From the NCBI RefSeq assembly GCF_003726095.1, contig NZ_CP026031.1:1426001-1490000 (forward strand): DNA of 64,000 bases, written 5' to 3'. Every line of letters begins with the position of its first letter. Position 1 is the stretch's first letter. Below, one piece after another: positions 46,593 through 55,648 of this stretch. Under the pieces are notes generated by a model. The model was not told the DNA's origin. It saw nothing but the letters and a program-made list of their open reading frames with translations, and searched no databases. Position numbers and translations under genes: made by a program. Source of the stretch: Niallia circulans. GTDB taxonomy: Bacteria; Bacillota; Bacilli; Bacillales; Cytobacillaceae.

Positions 46593-47341
46593 TCTTTCAC
46601 AACCTTTATGCTAGTTTTCCTTGAATATAAATCGTTTACCTCTTCATCCAGATAGTTAGTAATAATAGAAGCATTGTGCAAATCAGCTATCTTTGCAAAG
46701 TAAACTTCGGAAAATTTACTATCATCTGCGACAAAAAAAGCTTCTCTTGATAATGATAATGCTTTGCTTTTCACCATTGCTTCTTCTTGATCAGCAGTAG
46801 TATACCCATATTCAGGATGAATACCATTGACACCCATAAAGCATTTATCGAATCGATAGTTATCAAGACTTAATAATGCGCCACGACCGACTAACGCGTT
46901 TGTTTTTTCTTTGACATAACCACCTGTTATATAGGTTTGAATACGAGCTTCAAGTAAGCTTGTCATATGCGTAAGTCCGTTCGTTACCACAACAATGTCT
47001 CGATTCTTTAAGAATGGAATCATTTCTTTAATGGTTGAACCAGCATCCAAATATATACTATCTCCATCTTCTACTAGCTTTGCTGCGTATGCCGCAATCA
47101 TTTTTTTCTCTTGGAGGTTTTTGAACGCTTTTTCACTCATACTCTGCTCCGTTATTTTCCTTTGGAGCCTAGCTGCTCCACCATGCACCCGTTTCAAGAA
47201 CCCTTCTTGCTCTAATTGAGTTAAATCGCGTCTGATGGTGGATTCTGAAGTATTCAAAACATCTATCAAATCTTGAATTTTCACAACACTATGTTGTTTC
47301 AGTAATTGTAAAATAAGTTCATGCCTTTCAGGTGTTAACAA
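46589..47341 (-). CDS. fruR: DeoR family repressor of the fructose operon
   Basis: The 250-residue protein has the DeoR helix-turn-helix (STSESTIRRDLTQLEQEGFLKRVHGGA-like region) and the DeoRC sugar-phosphate domain (YLDAGSTIKEMIPFL, FMGVNGI). A longer reading to 47446 lacks a ribosome binding site; GGGAG with a 10-base spacing gives TTG 47341 and the standard length. It should respond to fructose 1-phosphate. Confidence 0.93.
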   Translation of the reverse strand: MLTPERHELILQLLKQHSVVKIQDLIDVLNTSESTIRRDLTQLEQEGFLKRVHGGAARLQRKITEQSMSEKAFKNLQEKKMIAAYAAKLVEDGDSIYLDAGSTIKEMIPFLKNRDIVVVTNGLTHMTSLLEARIQTYITGGYVKEKTNALVGRGALLSLDNYRFDKCFMGVNGIHPEYGYTTADQEEAMVKSKALSLSREAFFVADDSKFSEVYFAKIADLHNASIITNYLDEEVNDLYSRKTSIKVVKE

Positions 47342-47470
47342 GATTATCACGCTCCCTTTTAGGGTATGTCTTGGGATTATGTCATTTTCTTTGAGGTGAT
47401 TAACCTTAACTAAACAGGATACGATAAATATGATTTTTACCCTCATTAAAAAACAACTTAATTTAAGAAC

Positions 47471-47499
47471 ATCATACTGTAAACGATTTCACATTTCAA
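47471..47499 (-). promoter_or_regulatory. fruRKA promoter with cre site
   Basis: TTGAAA (47494-47499), 17-bp spacer and TATGAT (47471-47476) on the minus strand. TGTAAACGATTTCA (47478-47491) inside the spacer matches the CcpA cre consensus TGWNANCGNTNWCA at every position, so glucose repression is predicted. Confidence 0.85.
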
Positions 47500-47537
47500 G
47501 CATTTTCTTTCAAAAACAATCAAATATTATCATATTT

Positions 47538-47567
47538 TTGACGTTTTGTGAACGTTTTTAGTATAAT
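47538..47567 (+). promoter_or_regulatory. Plus-strand promoter with a cre-like site
   Basis: TTGACG (47538-47543), 18-bp spacer, TATAAT (47562-47567). TGTGAACGTTTTTA (47547-47560) inside the spacer misses the cre consensus at one base. It would drive the 47764 gene with a leader of about 190 bases. Confidence 0.5.
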
Positions 47568-47763
47568 ATGAATTTTTTTATTGTTCTCCCTTTTAAAACT
47601 ATCATTATTTTTCCCTAAATTATCTCTTTTAATTTACCGATTTTACGAAAATCGCAGCACTAAATGTTCAACACAGATAGAATTTCCTTTATCATTTCCT
47701 CGTTGTTTATGGTATTCTGTGTTCTGGTGAGAAAAATATTTACAAAAGAAAAGGAAGGAATAT

Positions 47764-48117
47764 ATGAAGAGAATTTCTTATTATTATTTAGACTTTGTTA
47801 AAATACTATTTTCTGCGGTCCTTTTATTTGCCATTTTCGGAACAGTTAACGATACGATTATAAAACTTATTACTGGTTACTCATTTCCTAATGTGGAATT
47901 TTTAAAGGGAAAGCAGTCTTTAACAGGATTATTTATTTTACAATATATAGGATTTGCCTTGATTTATTTTGTGTTATACAAAAACACTCTATCTTTTATT
48001 GGCTTTACTAAAAATCGAGAGCGAAAAAAGCTTTCCTCGATGTGGACGAAATACCTAATACTATTCGGCATAGGATTTATCCTCTTGTTTTATATTGTAT
48101 TACTCATTGTTTCCTAG
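47764..48117 (+). CDS. Small membrane protein (possibly YfzA-like)
   Basis: The 117-residue protein has three membrane segments, near residues 10-30, 55-72 and 95-116. A basic stretch KNRERKK precedes the last segment. GGAAGG precedes ATG. It could be a YfzA-family protein, but I recognise no firm signature. Its promoter has a cre-like site. Confidence 0.6.
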   Translation: MKRISYYYLDFVKILFSAVLLFAIFGTVNDTIIKLITGYSFPNVEFLKGKQSLTGLFILQYIGFALIYFVLYKNTLSFIGFTKNRERKKLSSMWTKYLILFGIGFILLFYIVLLIVS

Positions 48118-48245
48118 ATTAATTTAATAGAAAATAATTGCGTAAAAATAAATTGTATGATACTATCAAATCAATATATAGTTGTTTTTTTATAAAATCA
48201 CACTATATATAGTTATCGATTCAATCTTTAATCCAATGTCTCTTT

Positions 48246-48270
48246 TCGCTTCTATGAAGCGACTTTTTTT
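48246..48270 (+). terminator. Terminator of the small membrane protein gene
   Basis: TCGCTTC-TAT-GAAGCGA, a 7-bp stem, then CTTTTTTT, about 130 bp after the stop. The rest of 48118-48363 shows no gene. Confidence 0.7.
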
Positions 48271-48363
48271 TGGATTAATTTCCTCTATCCGTCTTTAATA
48301 TCCCCCTATTAATTAAATGTTTTGATCGAAGTGCTTTTTAATTACCAAAATTCATACAAAAAA

Positions 48364-48387
48364 GCTGCCCGATAAGTTCGAGGCAGC
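48364..48387 (-). terminator. Terminator after the acetyltransferase gene
   Basis: GGCTGCC pairs with GGGCAGC on the minus strand, then a run of six T. Confidence 0.75.
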
Positions 48388-48428
48388 CTATTCATTATTC
48401 ACTTCCACCTTTAGGGAAGCGGTCTCTA

Positions 48429-49022
48429 TTATGTGCTTCTTACTTGATTTGTATGGGATACACCTACTGAAGCTTCTCGTATTTTTTTAAAATACTCCTC
48501 TTTCGTCATACAATAATAAACGCTTGTAATTAACTGGTTATCAAAAAGTTTATAGTGATTGGTTTTTTGGAATTTATAACGAAACCCACATTTTTCATTT
48601 ACTCGTCTTGACTTCGTATTAAAATCAAAATGACCACACCATATTAAATCCAAACACAATTTTTCAAATCCATATTCTAATAGATGGTTGACTGCTTCTG
48701 GCACAACCCCTCTTCCCCAATACCGGGGGTTAAGGGCAAAACCTACTTCGCGCTGTGCTAAATGAGAGAGTTTAACATCAGGCATTCGTTCATGAAAACC
48801 AATACTTCCAATCACCTTATTCTCTTCTTTCCAAACAATCGCATATGAATTTTCATTCTGTAAAAAATAGCGGATTACGTCTTTGCTTTCTTGTTCACTT
48901 TTATGTGGTGACCAGCCCGCAAACGGACCTACTTCTTCCTTTTGCGCATATTCATATAAATCTTTATAATCCGCTTCCTTCCATCCTCTTAATAACAGTC
49001 TTTTTGTCTCAAACACATCCAT
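48429..49022 (-). CDS. GNAT acetyltransferase (RimJ/RimL-like)
   Basis: The 197-residue protein begins FETKRLLLRGWKEADY and has an acetyl-CoA loop at NPRYWGRGVVPEAV, then NTKSRRVNEKCGF, all typical of the RimJ/RimL branch, which acetylates protein N-termini or small amines. The substrate is unknown. GGTGGTG precedes ATG. Confidence 0.87.
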   Translation of the reverse strand: MDVFETKRLLLRGWKEADYKDLYEYAQKEEVGPFAGWSPHKSEQESKDVIRYFLQNENSYAIVWKEENKVIGSIGFHERMPDVKLSHLAQREVGFALNPRYWGRGVVPEAVNHLLEYGFEKLCLDLIWCGHFDFNTKSRRVNEKCGFRYKFQKTNHYKLFDNQLITSVYYCMTKEEYFKKIREASVGVSHTNQVRST

Positions 49023-49065
49023 TTACATTCACCACCAGTAAATTGTTAAAACTTTGTCCTCTATT

Positions 49066-49794
49066 TTATCGACATGCTAGCCTTTCATATATATCCTGTA
49101 ACGTGCGACAGCCCAATTGTTCAGCCCTTTGTAAATACTGACACCATAGAACAGCAGTTAATTTAGCATCTCCTAAGGCATGGTGACGATTAATGACTGG
49201 AATATCACTAAATTCGCACCATTCCTCTAATGTCAATATTCTTTGTTGTGGTTCAACGATTTTAAACAAGAAAGAAGTATCAACGATTCGATGCTTAAAT
49301 GGTGTTTTAAAACTTCTCCAGCATGCAGACTGCATAAAGCTTTTCTCATGGGAAGAGTGGTGAGCAATGAGCGTATCATCTTTTACAAAACCAAAAAATC
49401 GCACAAGAACATCAGATAAAGACGGCGCATCAAGTAAATCTTCGGTTTTAATTCCTGTTAAGCGGCTTATTTCTTCTGGTATCTCTACTCTAGCGTTTAC
49501 TAATGTATAAAATTGCTCATCTAAAATATCGCTCCCCTCTACTTTTATAGCACCTATTGAAATAATTTGATCGCCTTTATCAGGTAAAAATCCCGTTGTT
49601 TCAATATCAAAAACAACTGCTTTTAAATTATTTAATGGTAACCTAGAGGCAGCCTCAACCTTTAAATCCTTTTGAAGCTGTCTCATAAAAGCAATTTGCT
49701 GAGAATTACTCCCACTTGAAGTAGCGTGCAATACACTCGAATTTACTTTTCCATATAAATCTCTCATATATTGAAGAAACGATTCGACTCCCAT
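49066..49794 (-). CDS. DnaQ-like 3'-5' exonuclease
   Basis: The 242-residue protein is a DEDD exonuclease: VVFDIETTGF (Asp63, Glu65), TLIAHHSSHEKSF, and HALGDAKLT near the end give the acidic residues. About 50 residues precede the domain. AAAGGG with a 7-base spacing selects ATG 49794, leaving one base after the stop of the upstream DUF294 gene, so the two are coupled. PolC already supplies proofreading in Firmicutes, so this is probably a separate DNA or RNA exonuclease. Confidence 0.85.
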   Translation of the reverse strand: MGVESFLQYMRDLYGKVNSSVLHATSSGSNSQQIAFMRQLQKDLKVEAASRLPLNNLKAVVFDIETTGFLPDKGDQIISIGAIKVEGSDILDEQFYTLVNARVEIPEEISRLTGIKTEDLLDAPSLSDVLVRFFGFVKDDTLIAHHSSHEKSFMQSACWRSFKTPFKHRIVDTSFLFKIVEPQQRILTLEEWCEFSDIPVINRHHALGDAKLTAVLWCQYLQRAEQLGCRTLQDIYERLACR

Positions 49795-49795
49795 T

Positions 49796-50779
49796 TTAAC
49801 ACCCTTTTTCAATTATCCTTTGTACTTGATGATATAATTTGATGCCATGGCGCATTAATCCTTTTATTTCTTGTCTTTGCTCTTTCGTTAACTCTTTTAT
49901 ATTCAAATAGTGAACATCTTCATAAGTTTTTGCCTCTTTAAATGAATTAATGCGATAATCTAATATTCTCCGAAAAGAGCTTTCATATGGTTTTAACCAG
50001 TTGTCATATGTCTCCATCGTTCTCAATGTTTGAATGCGTTCTAACGTCGATGTTTGCTGGATTTTTTCCTTAATAGAGAGAAGTCTAATCGAATTGACAT
50101 ACGGTAAATACATCGTATGCTTCAAATGAATCGATCCTCTGTGACTTCCTGTTCTTTCAACAAAAAATTGGCCAAATATTCCGACCCCTTTTTTTATACG
50201 CATTACATTATTCATAAATCTTTTTAGAAGCATTGGATGAAGAACGCAGAACTGATGAATATAACTTCTCAACTCTTGAACATAATTTTCCTCTCCAAAT
50301 AGTTGTCTACTATCATAAAAGATTTGCAAAAATCTAATTGATTCCCAGTTTTCTTTTTCCATCCATTGCTGTAATTGGTGTTTCCATTCTTCTACGGATT
50401 TGCACCAGATTGGATTACTACTCATGACTTTCCCTTCACAATATGGATAACCTATTTCATTTAGCGCATCACTTAGCCATTCTCCAAAATGGATAAAATA
50501 TTGATTGCTGTTTTCGTCATTGCTTTCATAGATAATGCCATGATCTTGATCGCTAAAGATGCCTTGCTCTTTTCTGCCAGCGCTTCCTGTAACAAACCAG
50601 ACAAATGAGCATGGAGGTTCTCCATAATTTTTTTTATATTCAAAAAGGATGAATTGAAATAACTCCATAAATAGTTCATCGTAAAAATCATTTAATTGAG
50701 TGTTTTGATAAGTGGTTGTTTGTAAAAAAAGTTCCTTTTCTCTTTTCCATTCATTTAATCTATGATTTTTAGAGCACAT
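49796..50779 (-). CDS. DUF294 nucleotidyltransferase-like protein
   Basis: The 327-residue protein has the nucleotidyltransferase signature VTGSAGRKEQGIFSDQDHG (Gly65-Ser66, Asp77, Asp79), followed by a helical substrate-binding domain (DUF294_C). In GlnD-type relatives this unit transfers uridylyl groups; here CBS or cyclic-nucleotide domains common in DUF294 proteins are missing. It lies directly before the exonuclease and after the ammonium transporter. The partner is not known. Confidence 0.82.
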   Translation of the reverse strand: MCSKNHRLNEWKREKELFLQTTTYQNTQLNDFYDELFMELFQFILFEYKKNYGEPPCSFVWFVTGSAGRKEQGIFSDQDHGIIYESNDENSNQYFIHFGEWLSDALNEIGYPYCEGKVMSSNPIWCKSVEEWKHQLQQWMEKENWESIRFLQIFYDSRQLFGEENYVQELRSYIHQFCVLHPMLLKRFMNNVMRIKKGVGIFGQFFVERTGSHRGSIHLKHTMYLPYVNSIRLLSIKEKIQQTSTLERIQTLRTMETYDNWLKPYESSFRRILDYRINSFKEAKTYEDVHYLNIKELTKEQRQEIKGLMRHGIKLYHQVQRIIEKGC

Positions 50780-50866
50780 CCATGCACTTCCTTCTTTAGT
50801 CGATATTTATATTAATCTGTATGTCTATCATAACATGTTCTTATTTGCAATTGATTTATGAAAAAA

Positions 50867-50900
50867 GATAAAAGTCTCACTTTTCAGCGAGACTTCTATC
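50867..50900 (-). terminator. Terminator after the ammonium transporter gene
   Basis: GATAGAAGTCTC pairs with GAGACTTTTATC on the minus strand, then TTTTTTT. Confidence 0.85.
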
Positions 50901-50952
50901 CTCATTTAATTTACAGGCTGTTTTCTTAATCGCGACTATTAAACGTCTGATT

Positions 50953-52236
50953 TTATAAGCTTTTTGTTTCGTCTTTTGACAAGAATGCTTCCGGGTAACC
51001 ATATGAACCATGTTCACTAATATCTAAGCCCATAATTTCTTCTTCTTCTGTTACTCGTAGTCCGCTAACCTTCTTGATAACAAATAGAATGACATAGCTT
51101 ATTGCAAAAGCGAATAACCCACAAGTTATAACACCAAGCGCCTGCACGCCTAATTGCCCAAAGCCTCCGTTATAAAATAGACCAGCTTTCCCTACTCCCG
51201 TATATTCCGCTAACTCTGCTGTTGCAAATAATCCATTAGATAGTGTTCCCCAAATTCCCGCAGTACCATGAACAGATAGTGCAAAAATTGGATCATCGAT
51301 TTTTCTATTCTCGAAGAAGCGAACACTATAAAATACCAGTACTCCAGCAATTAAACCAATTACTACTGCTGCCCAAGGCTCAACGAATGCACAAGATGCT
51401 GTGATGGCAACGAGACCTGCTAAGGCACCATTTAGCATGGTTGTAATATCTGACTTTCCTAAAACAATCCAGGAAATTAGTAGTGCTGCTACTGCGCCAG
51501 CTGCTGCTGCTAAGTTTGTATTTAAAGCAACATATCCAAAGAAACCGTCTGCTACAGAAACTGTACTACCTGCATTGAATCCGAACCAACCGACCCAAAG
51601 AATTAATACGCTTAACGCTGTATAAACTTGGTTATGACCAAATATCGGGTTAGCCGAACCATCAGCATTGTATTTTCCAATACGCGGCTTTAAAAGGATC
51701 GTAGCTGCTAGAGCCGCTGCTGCACCAGTTAAGTGAACAACAGTTGAGCCCGCAAAGTCTTGCTTTCCATGCTCAGCTAACCAGCCGCCTCCCCAAATCC
51801 AATGGGCAATGATAGGATAAACCAATATACCGAATAATACGGAGAAAATTAGATATACAGATAATTTCGCACGCTCCGCAAAACCACCAAGTGCAATTGT
51901 TAAAGAAATCCCTGCAAACGCTAGTTGGAAGACGAAGAAAACAGTAGTTTGTAATCCATCTCCATCTATTTGGCCAACGCTACCGCCATTGTAGAAAAAC
52001 TCACTCATTCCGACAAAGAAATTAGCATTGTCTCCAAAAATAAATCCATAACCAACAGCCCAGAAAACTAACGAAGCTATCCCAAATGTAAAAATTGTTT
52101 TACCAGCAATATGGCCTGCATTTTTCATTCTTGTCGAACCTGCTTCTAATAAGATAAATCCACCAAGCATAAAAATAACTAAAATTGCAGCAATCATCGT
52201 CCACAAGCTGTTCATTAAAAACTCTAAATTTTCCAT
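50953..52236 (-). CDS. amt: Ammonium transporter
   Basis: The 427-residue protein has 11 membrane segments and the Amt signatures: GGFILLEAGSTRMKNA, DFAGSTVVHLTGAAAALA (conserved His) and SVHGTAGIWGTLSNGLF (second His) in pieces. It is most like B. subtilis NrgA, but no glnB/nrgB follows. AAAGGGGGAAGG with the ATG at 52236 is preferred to the longer reading. A GlnR/TnrA box sits in the leader. Confidence 0.96.
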   Translation of the reverse strand: MENLEFLMNSLWTMIAAILVIFMLGGFILLEAGSTRMKNAGHIAGKTIFTFGIASLVFWAVGYGFIFGDNANFFVGMSEFFYNGGSVGQIDGDGLQTTVFFVFQLAFAGISLTIALGGFAERAKLSVYLIFSVLFGILVYPIIAHWIWGGGWLAEHGKQDFAGSTVVHLTGAAAALAATILLKPRIGKYNADGSANPIFGHNQVYTALSVLILWVGWFGFNAGSTVSVADGFFGYVALNTNLAAAAGAVAALLISWIVLGKSDITTMLNGALAGLVAITASCAFVEPWAAVVIGLIAGVLVFYSVRFFENRKIDDPIFALSVHGTAGIWGTLSNGLFATAELAEYTGVGKAGLFYNGGFGQLGVQALGVITCGLFAFAISYVILFVIKKVSGLRVTEEEEIMGLDISEHGSYGYPEAFLSKDETKSL

Positions 52237-52278
52237 TAAGTTACCTTCCCCCTTTATGTACGTTATTTTTCCATCGAG

Positions 52279-52336
52279 TGTCATATAATCTAACACTCTA
52301 ATAACTTTATTTTACCCATATTAAATTTTCTGTCAA
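52279..52336 (-). promoter_or_regulatory. amt promoter with a GlnR/TnrA box downstream
   Basis: TTGACA (52331-52336), 16-bp spacer and TAAAAT (52309-52314) on the minus strand. TGTTAGATTATATGACA (52279-52295) matches the TnrA/GlnR consensus TGTNANAWWWTMTNACA at every position. It lies just after the predicted start of transcription, so it should repress rather than activate. Confidence 0.75.
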
Positions 52337-52505
52337 TAAGTATTTTAAATTTAATTTTCTTAAAACTTAAAATATTATATTTATTTTATTATACCTGTTG
52401 TTTTATTACGATAATTGTATGTATTTTTCGATATTTTTCCGAAACCGTTACCATTTATATTTTAAAAATACCCATTAATGAACAAAACGTAAATTCTTTT
52501 ATATG

Positions 52506-52537
52506 TAAAAAAAGCTGACACAAGGTCAGCTTTTTAT
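52506..52537 (-). terminator. Terminator after the YjcZ-family gene
   Basis: AAAAAGCTGAC and GTCAGCTTTTT with a five-base loop. Confidence 0.8.
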
Positions 52538-52543
52538 CTTTTA

Positions 52544-52678
52544 TTAACAAATAAATGTCGCACCGACGATAATTAATAAGATAAACAATACTACGATTAA
52601 TGCAAATCCGCCACCGTAGCCAACACCACCAACAGCTCCAGTACCATATCCGCATCCATATCCACCATAACCGTACAT
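52544..52678 (-). CDS. YjcZ family sporulation peptide
   Basis: A 44-residue peptide opens with glycine and tyrosine repeats ([17 protein letters not shown]) and ends with one hydrophobic helix, [19 protein letters not shown]. That is the YjcZ family of small spore-related peptides in Bacillus. GGGAG lies 8 bases before ATG and a terminator follows. It is easily missed because of its size. Confidence 0.88.
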   Translation of the reverse strand: MYGYGGYGCGYGTGAVGGVGYGGGFALIVVLFILLIIVGATFIC

Positions 52679-52873
52679 ATATACATCTCCCTTTCTCTTT
52701 TGTAGTAGATTAACCATTTCTTTTTTGGTTAACGAATAAGGAGCCTTTATATTTTCTTTATTCTAGCTCCTCTACAAAACCATTGTATGCAGGCAGCTAT
52801 ATTTGGGTTGGGTGAATGTCTATTTTCCGCAAAAAATATAAACTCTTGCCATTTTACTTAAAAAAAATATAAC

Positions 52874-53533
52874 TTATGCTTGGTCAAAAACTGCTTTTCT
52901 TAAGTTTATCGTTTGTTTATAAGGATTTTCTGCCAAACTTATTTCCGAAATAACAGCAACTCCATCTGCTCCTGCTTGTATAACAGGAGGAGCATTTTCA
53001 GTAGTAATTCCCCCTATCCCAACAATCGGTATCGAAATGTTCTCTTGTCTTACTTTTTCAATAAGAGAGGTGCCTTGTACTGCTTTGGCATCCTTTTTCG
53101 TACTTGTTGGGTAAATAGGACCTATGCCAATATAATCCGCTCCTGCCTCTATCGCTGCTTTAATCTCCTCTATGGAGTGAGCAGAAACCCCCAACAGTTT
53201 ATTACCTAACATGTTTCTAACTTTTATGGCATTTTCATCATCTTGACCGATATGTACCCCATCAGCATCAATGGCCAAGGCTAATTCAATATCATCATTC
53301 ACAATGAATGGAACATGATATTGCTTGCAAAGTTCTTGCAACCTTTTTGCCAGTTGAATTTTGTCTTCTCCTCTTAATGCCCCATTTCCCTTTTCGCGAA
53401 ATTGGAAAATCGATATCCCGCCTTTAAGTGCTTCTTCCAAAATAACTTTTGGATCAGATGTACTATTGTTGCTTCCCGTTATAAAATAAATTTTCAACAA
53501 TTGTTTTATTCGTTCTTTTGTATAAGTTGTCAT
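52874..53533 (-). CDS. thiE: Thiamine-phosphate synthase
   Basis: The 219-residue TIM barrel joins HMP-PP and HET-P. Seen are [47 protein letters not shown] and VGIGGI. GGGGGA precedes ATG. It is the last gene of thiMDE. Confidence 0.96.
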   Translation of the reverse strand: MTTYTKERIKQLLKIYFITGSNNSTSDPKVILEEALKGGISIFQFREKGNGALRGEDKIQLAKRLQELCKQYHVPFIVNDDIELALAIDADGVHIGQDDENAIKVRNMLGNKLLGVSAHSIEEIKAAIEAGADYIGIGPIYPTSTKKDAKAVQGTSLIEKVRQENISIPIVGIGGITTENAPPVIQAGADGVAVISEISLAENPYKQTINLRKAVFDQA

Positions 53534-53545
53534 ATATCCCCCATA

Positions 53546-54346
53546 TTATCTTTTGCTTTCTTGGTAAGCCCAATGGTTGGTTGGACCATGTCCACTGCCT
53601 ATATGAAGATCATTTTTTATAGCTTGATGAATAAAATCCTTCCCTAATCGGAAAGCTTCATTAATAGAATAACCATTGGCAAGGGCCGCTGTAATCGCAG
53701 CCGAAAAAGTACATCCTGTTCCATGCGTATTTTTCGTTGGAATTCTTTCCGCCACCAAGCTTGAAAAATCGCTGCCATCAAATAATAGATCAATAGCTTC
53801 CTTCTCGGCCCCATGTCCACCTTTTATAACGACATAAGCAACCCCCATCGCATTTAATCTTTTGGCAGCTTCTTTCCTTTCCTCTATATTTCGAATATCC
53901 ATCCCTGTTAATACCTCTGCCTCTGGTATATTCGGTGTTAAAACAGTAGCTAGAGGGAGGAGCTTTCTTTTCATGGACTCTGCTGCTTCCTTCTGCAATA
54001 AATTAGCACCACCTTTAGCGATCATCACAGGGTCAATCACCAAATTTTTCCAATGATACTCTTTTATCTTTTCCGCTACCAATTCAATTATTTCACTATT
54101 AAATAGCATACCTGTTTTTAACGCATCTGGTCGTAAATCCACTGCGATAGATTCTAGTTGTTTCTCAATTGCCTCAAGCGTCATTGGGTATACCCCATCT
54201 ACACCTCGGGTATTTTGCGCGGTAATAGCGGTGATGGCACTCATTCCATATACTTTAAGTTCTTGGAAGGTTTTTAGATCTGCTTGGATTCCAGCTCCTC
54301 CGCCACTATCTGACCCTGCTATTGTTAATGCTTTTGCTGTAGCCAT
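53546..54346 (-). CDS. thiD: HMP / HMP-phosphate kinase
   Basis: The 266-residue PfkB-like kinase phosphorylates the thiamine pyrimidine twice. Seen are GSDSGGGAGIQADLK, DPVMIAKGGANLL and KNTHGTGCTFSAAI. It begins 4 bp after thiM, whose final codons provide the AGAGGGGGT ribosome binding site. Confidence 0.96.
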   Translation of the reverse strand: MATAKALTIAGSDSGGGAGIQADLKTFQELKVYGMSAITAITAQNTRGVDGVYPMTLEAIEKQLESIAVDLRPDALKTGMLFNSEIIELVAEKIKEYHWKNLVIDPVMIAKGGANLLQKEAAESMKRKLLPLATVLTPNIPEAEVLTGMDIRNIEERKEAAKRLNAMGVAYVVIKGGHGAEKEAIDLLFDGSDFSSLVAERIPTKNTHGTGCTFSAAITAALANGYSINEAFRLGKDFIHQAIKNDLHIGSGHGPTNHWAYQESKR

Positions 54347-54350
54347 AAAA

Positions 54351-55169
54351 TTACCCCCTCTTAATCTCCACTCTCATCGCTTCTTTTACATTCTCTTCCT
54401 TTATTTTCGATAATTGATTTAATAATTCGATTTGAAAACTTCCTGGACCTTCTTCACTCGTCTTTTCAAAAGCATCTTCTGATGCAACTCCATATGCTAC
54501 TAAACCAGCTATAGAAGCAAGAAAGATATCCTTTTCTACTGCAATAAATGCACCAAGAATGGAGGAAAGTAAACAACCTGTTCCTGTAACCTTTGTTAAC
54601 ATGGAATGCCCATTATGGATAATAGCCAGTTTCCCGTCAACTGCGACTATATCTTGTTCACCTGTTATAATCACTGGTACTTGTAAAAGCTTTGCAGCTT
54701 CCAGCGCGATTCCTTGATTATTATGTTCGCCGACAGAGTCTACTCCTCTCATTTTTGCTTTAATTCCAGCTACATTCGCTACTTCTGCTGCATTTCCGCG
54801 AAGCAAGCTGATTTTTACTTCCTTCATAATACGGTGCACAGATTCCGTACGGTAACTAGTAGCTCCTGCACCAACAGGGTCTAAAATTACGGGTGTATTC
54901 GCCTGATTCGCAGCCTTCCCAGCAATAATCATACTCTCTACATTTTCAGCTGTTAGTGTTCCAATATTTAGGACAAGAGCATCCGCTACTGCTGCCATTT
55001 CTGCAACTTCTTCCTTTGCATATGCCATTACCGGTGAAGCTCCTAATGCTAGTAATCCATTTGCCGTAAAGTTAGTAACAACAACATTAGTAATATTATG
55101 AACCAACGGAACATGTTTTCGAAGTTTTGTTAAAATAGCCGGAATTACCATGTCAACTTTTTCATTCAT
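54351..55169 (-). CDS. thiM: Hydroxyethylthiazole kinase
   Basis: The 272-residue kinase rescues thiazole from outside. Seen are [50 protein letters not shown] and [11 protein letters not shown]. As thiC, thiG and thiS are not here, the operon looks like a salvage set. Confidence 0.96.
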   Translation of the reverse strand: MNEKVDMVIPAILTKLRKHVPLVHNITNVVVTNFTANGLLALGASPVMAYAKEEVAEMAAVADALVLNIGTLTAENVESMIIAGKAANQANTPVILDPVGAGATSYRTESVHRIMKEVKISLLRGNAAEVANVAGIKAKMRGVDSVGEHNNQGIALEAAKLLQVPVIITGEQDIVAVDGKLAIIHNGHSMLTKVTGTGCLLSSILGAFIAVEKDIFLASIAGLVAYGVASEDAFEKTSEEGPGSFQIELLNQLSKIKEENVKEAMRVEIKRG

Positions 55170-55456
55170 CTCTTAATCTCATTTCCTTTCTAAAGTTCCC
55201 TATTAATCTTAAGACTATTAACGTTTTGATGGCAAAGTGATCTCCCTCTCACGGGAATTCCCTTTCATAGTACCTTTGCAGATAGTATTTTCTGAGGCCG
55301 ATTTATTCTCCTCAAATATAGATATGCTTACAATGGCATCTTCCCGTTTCAAACGTGAAATAAATTACGTACAAACAAAAAAAGCCATAACTAACTGAAT
55401 TCCTAACACGGATACGAAGGAAGCGCCGTGCGATTTTTCAGCAATTATGGCAAAAT
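55170..55456 (-). other. Long leader between the riboswitch and thiM
   Basis: About 290 bp follow the riboswitch terminator before thiM. It contains a GGGAATTCCC palindrome. A 16-codon frame (MKGNSREREITLPSKR) occurs but has no ribosome binding site. No gene is supported. Confidence 0.4.
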
Positions 55457-55485
55457 AAAAACACTACGCCTAAGCAAAGTGTTTT
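55457..55485 (-). terminator. Terminator of the TPP riboswitch
   Basis: AAAACACT pairs with AGTGTTTTT on the minus strand, directly after the aptamer; TTTATTTT follows. Confidence 0.75.
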
Positions 55486-55496
55486 GATCCCATTAC

Positions 55497-55582
55497 ACCT
55501 CCCTACGCTGGCATTATCCAACAGGTTCATTCGGTCAATGGCAGATTAGCCATACTCTCAGCCTGTTTCCACAAGCCCCCGC
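55497..55582 (-). promoter_or_regulatory. TPP riboswitch (THI element)
   Basis: On the minus strand the aptamer has GGGGGCTTGTGG, CAGGCTGAGAGTATGGC, GAACCTGTTGGATAATGCC and AGCGTAGGGAGG, the conserved blocks of the TPP aptamer. With the terminator downstream it should stop thiMDE transcription when thiamine diphosphate is plentiful. Confidence 0.96.
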
Positions 55583-55648
55583 TTATATTTAATTGAATTC
55601 TCTTAAATTTTAACGAAAAAATAGGAATAATGCAAGAATGGTAGCCTA

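Noticed and set aside
52455..52655. 66-codon minus-strand frame over the YjcZ peptide
   Set aside because: It is out of frame with the clear YjcZ-family gene at 52544-52678 and crosses its terminator.
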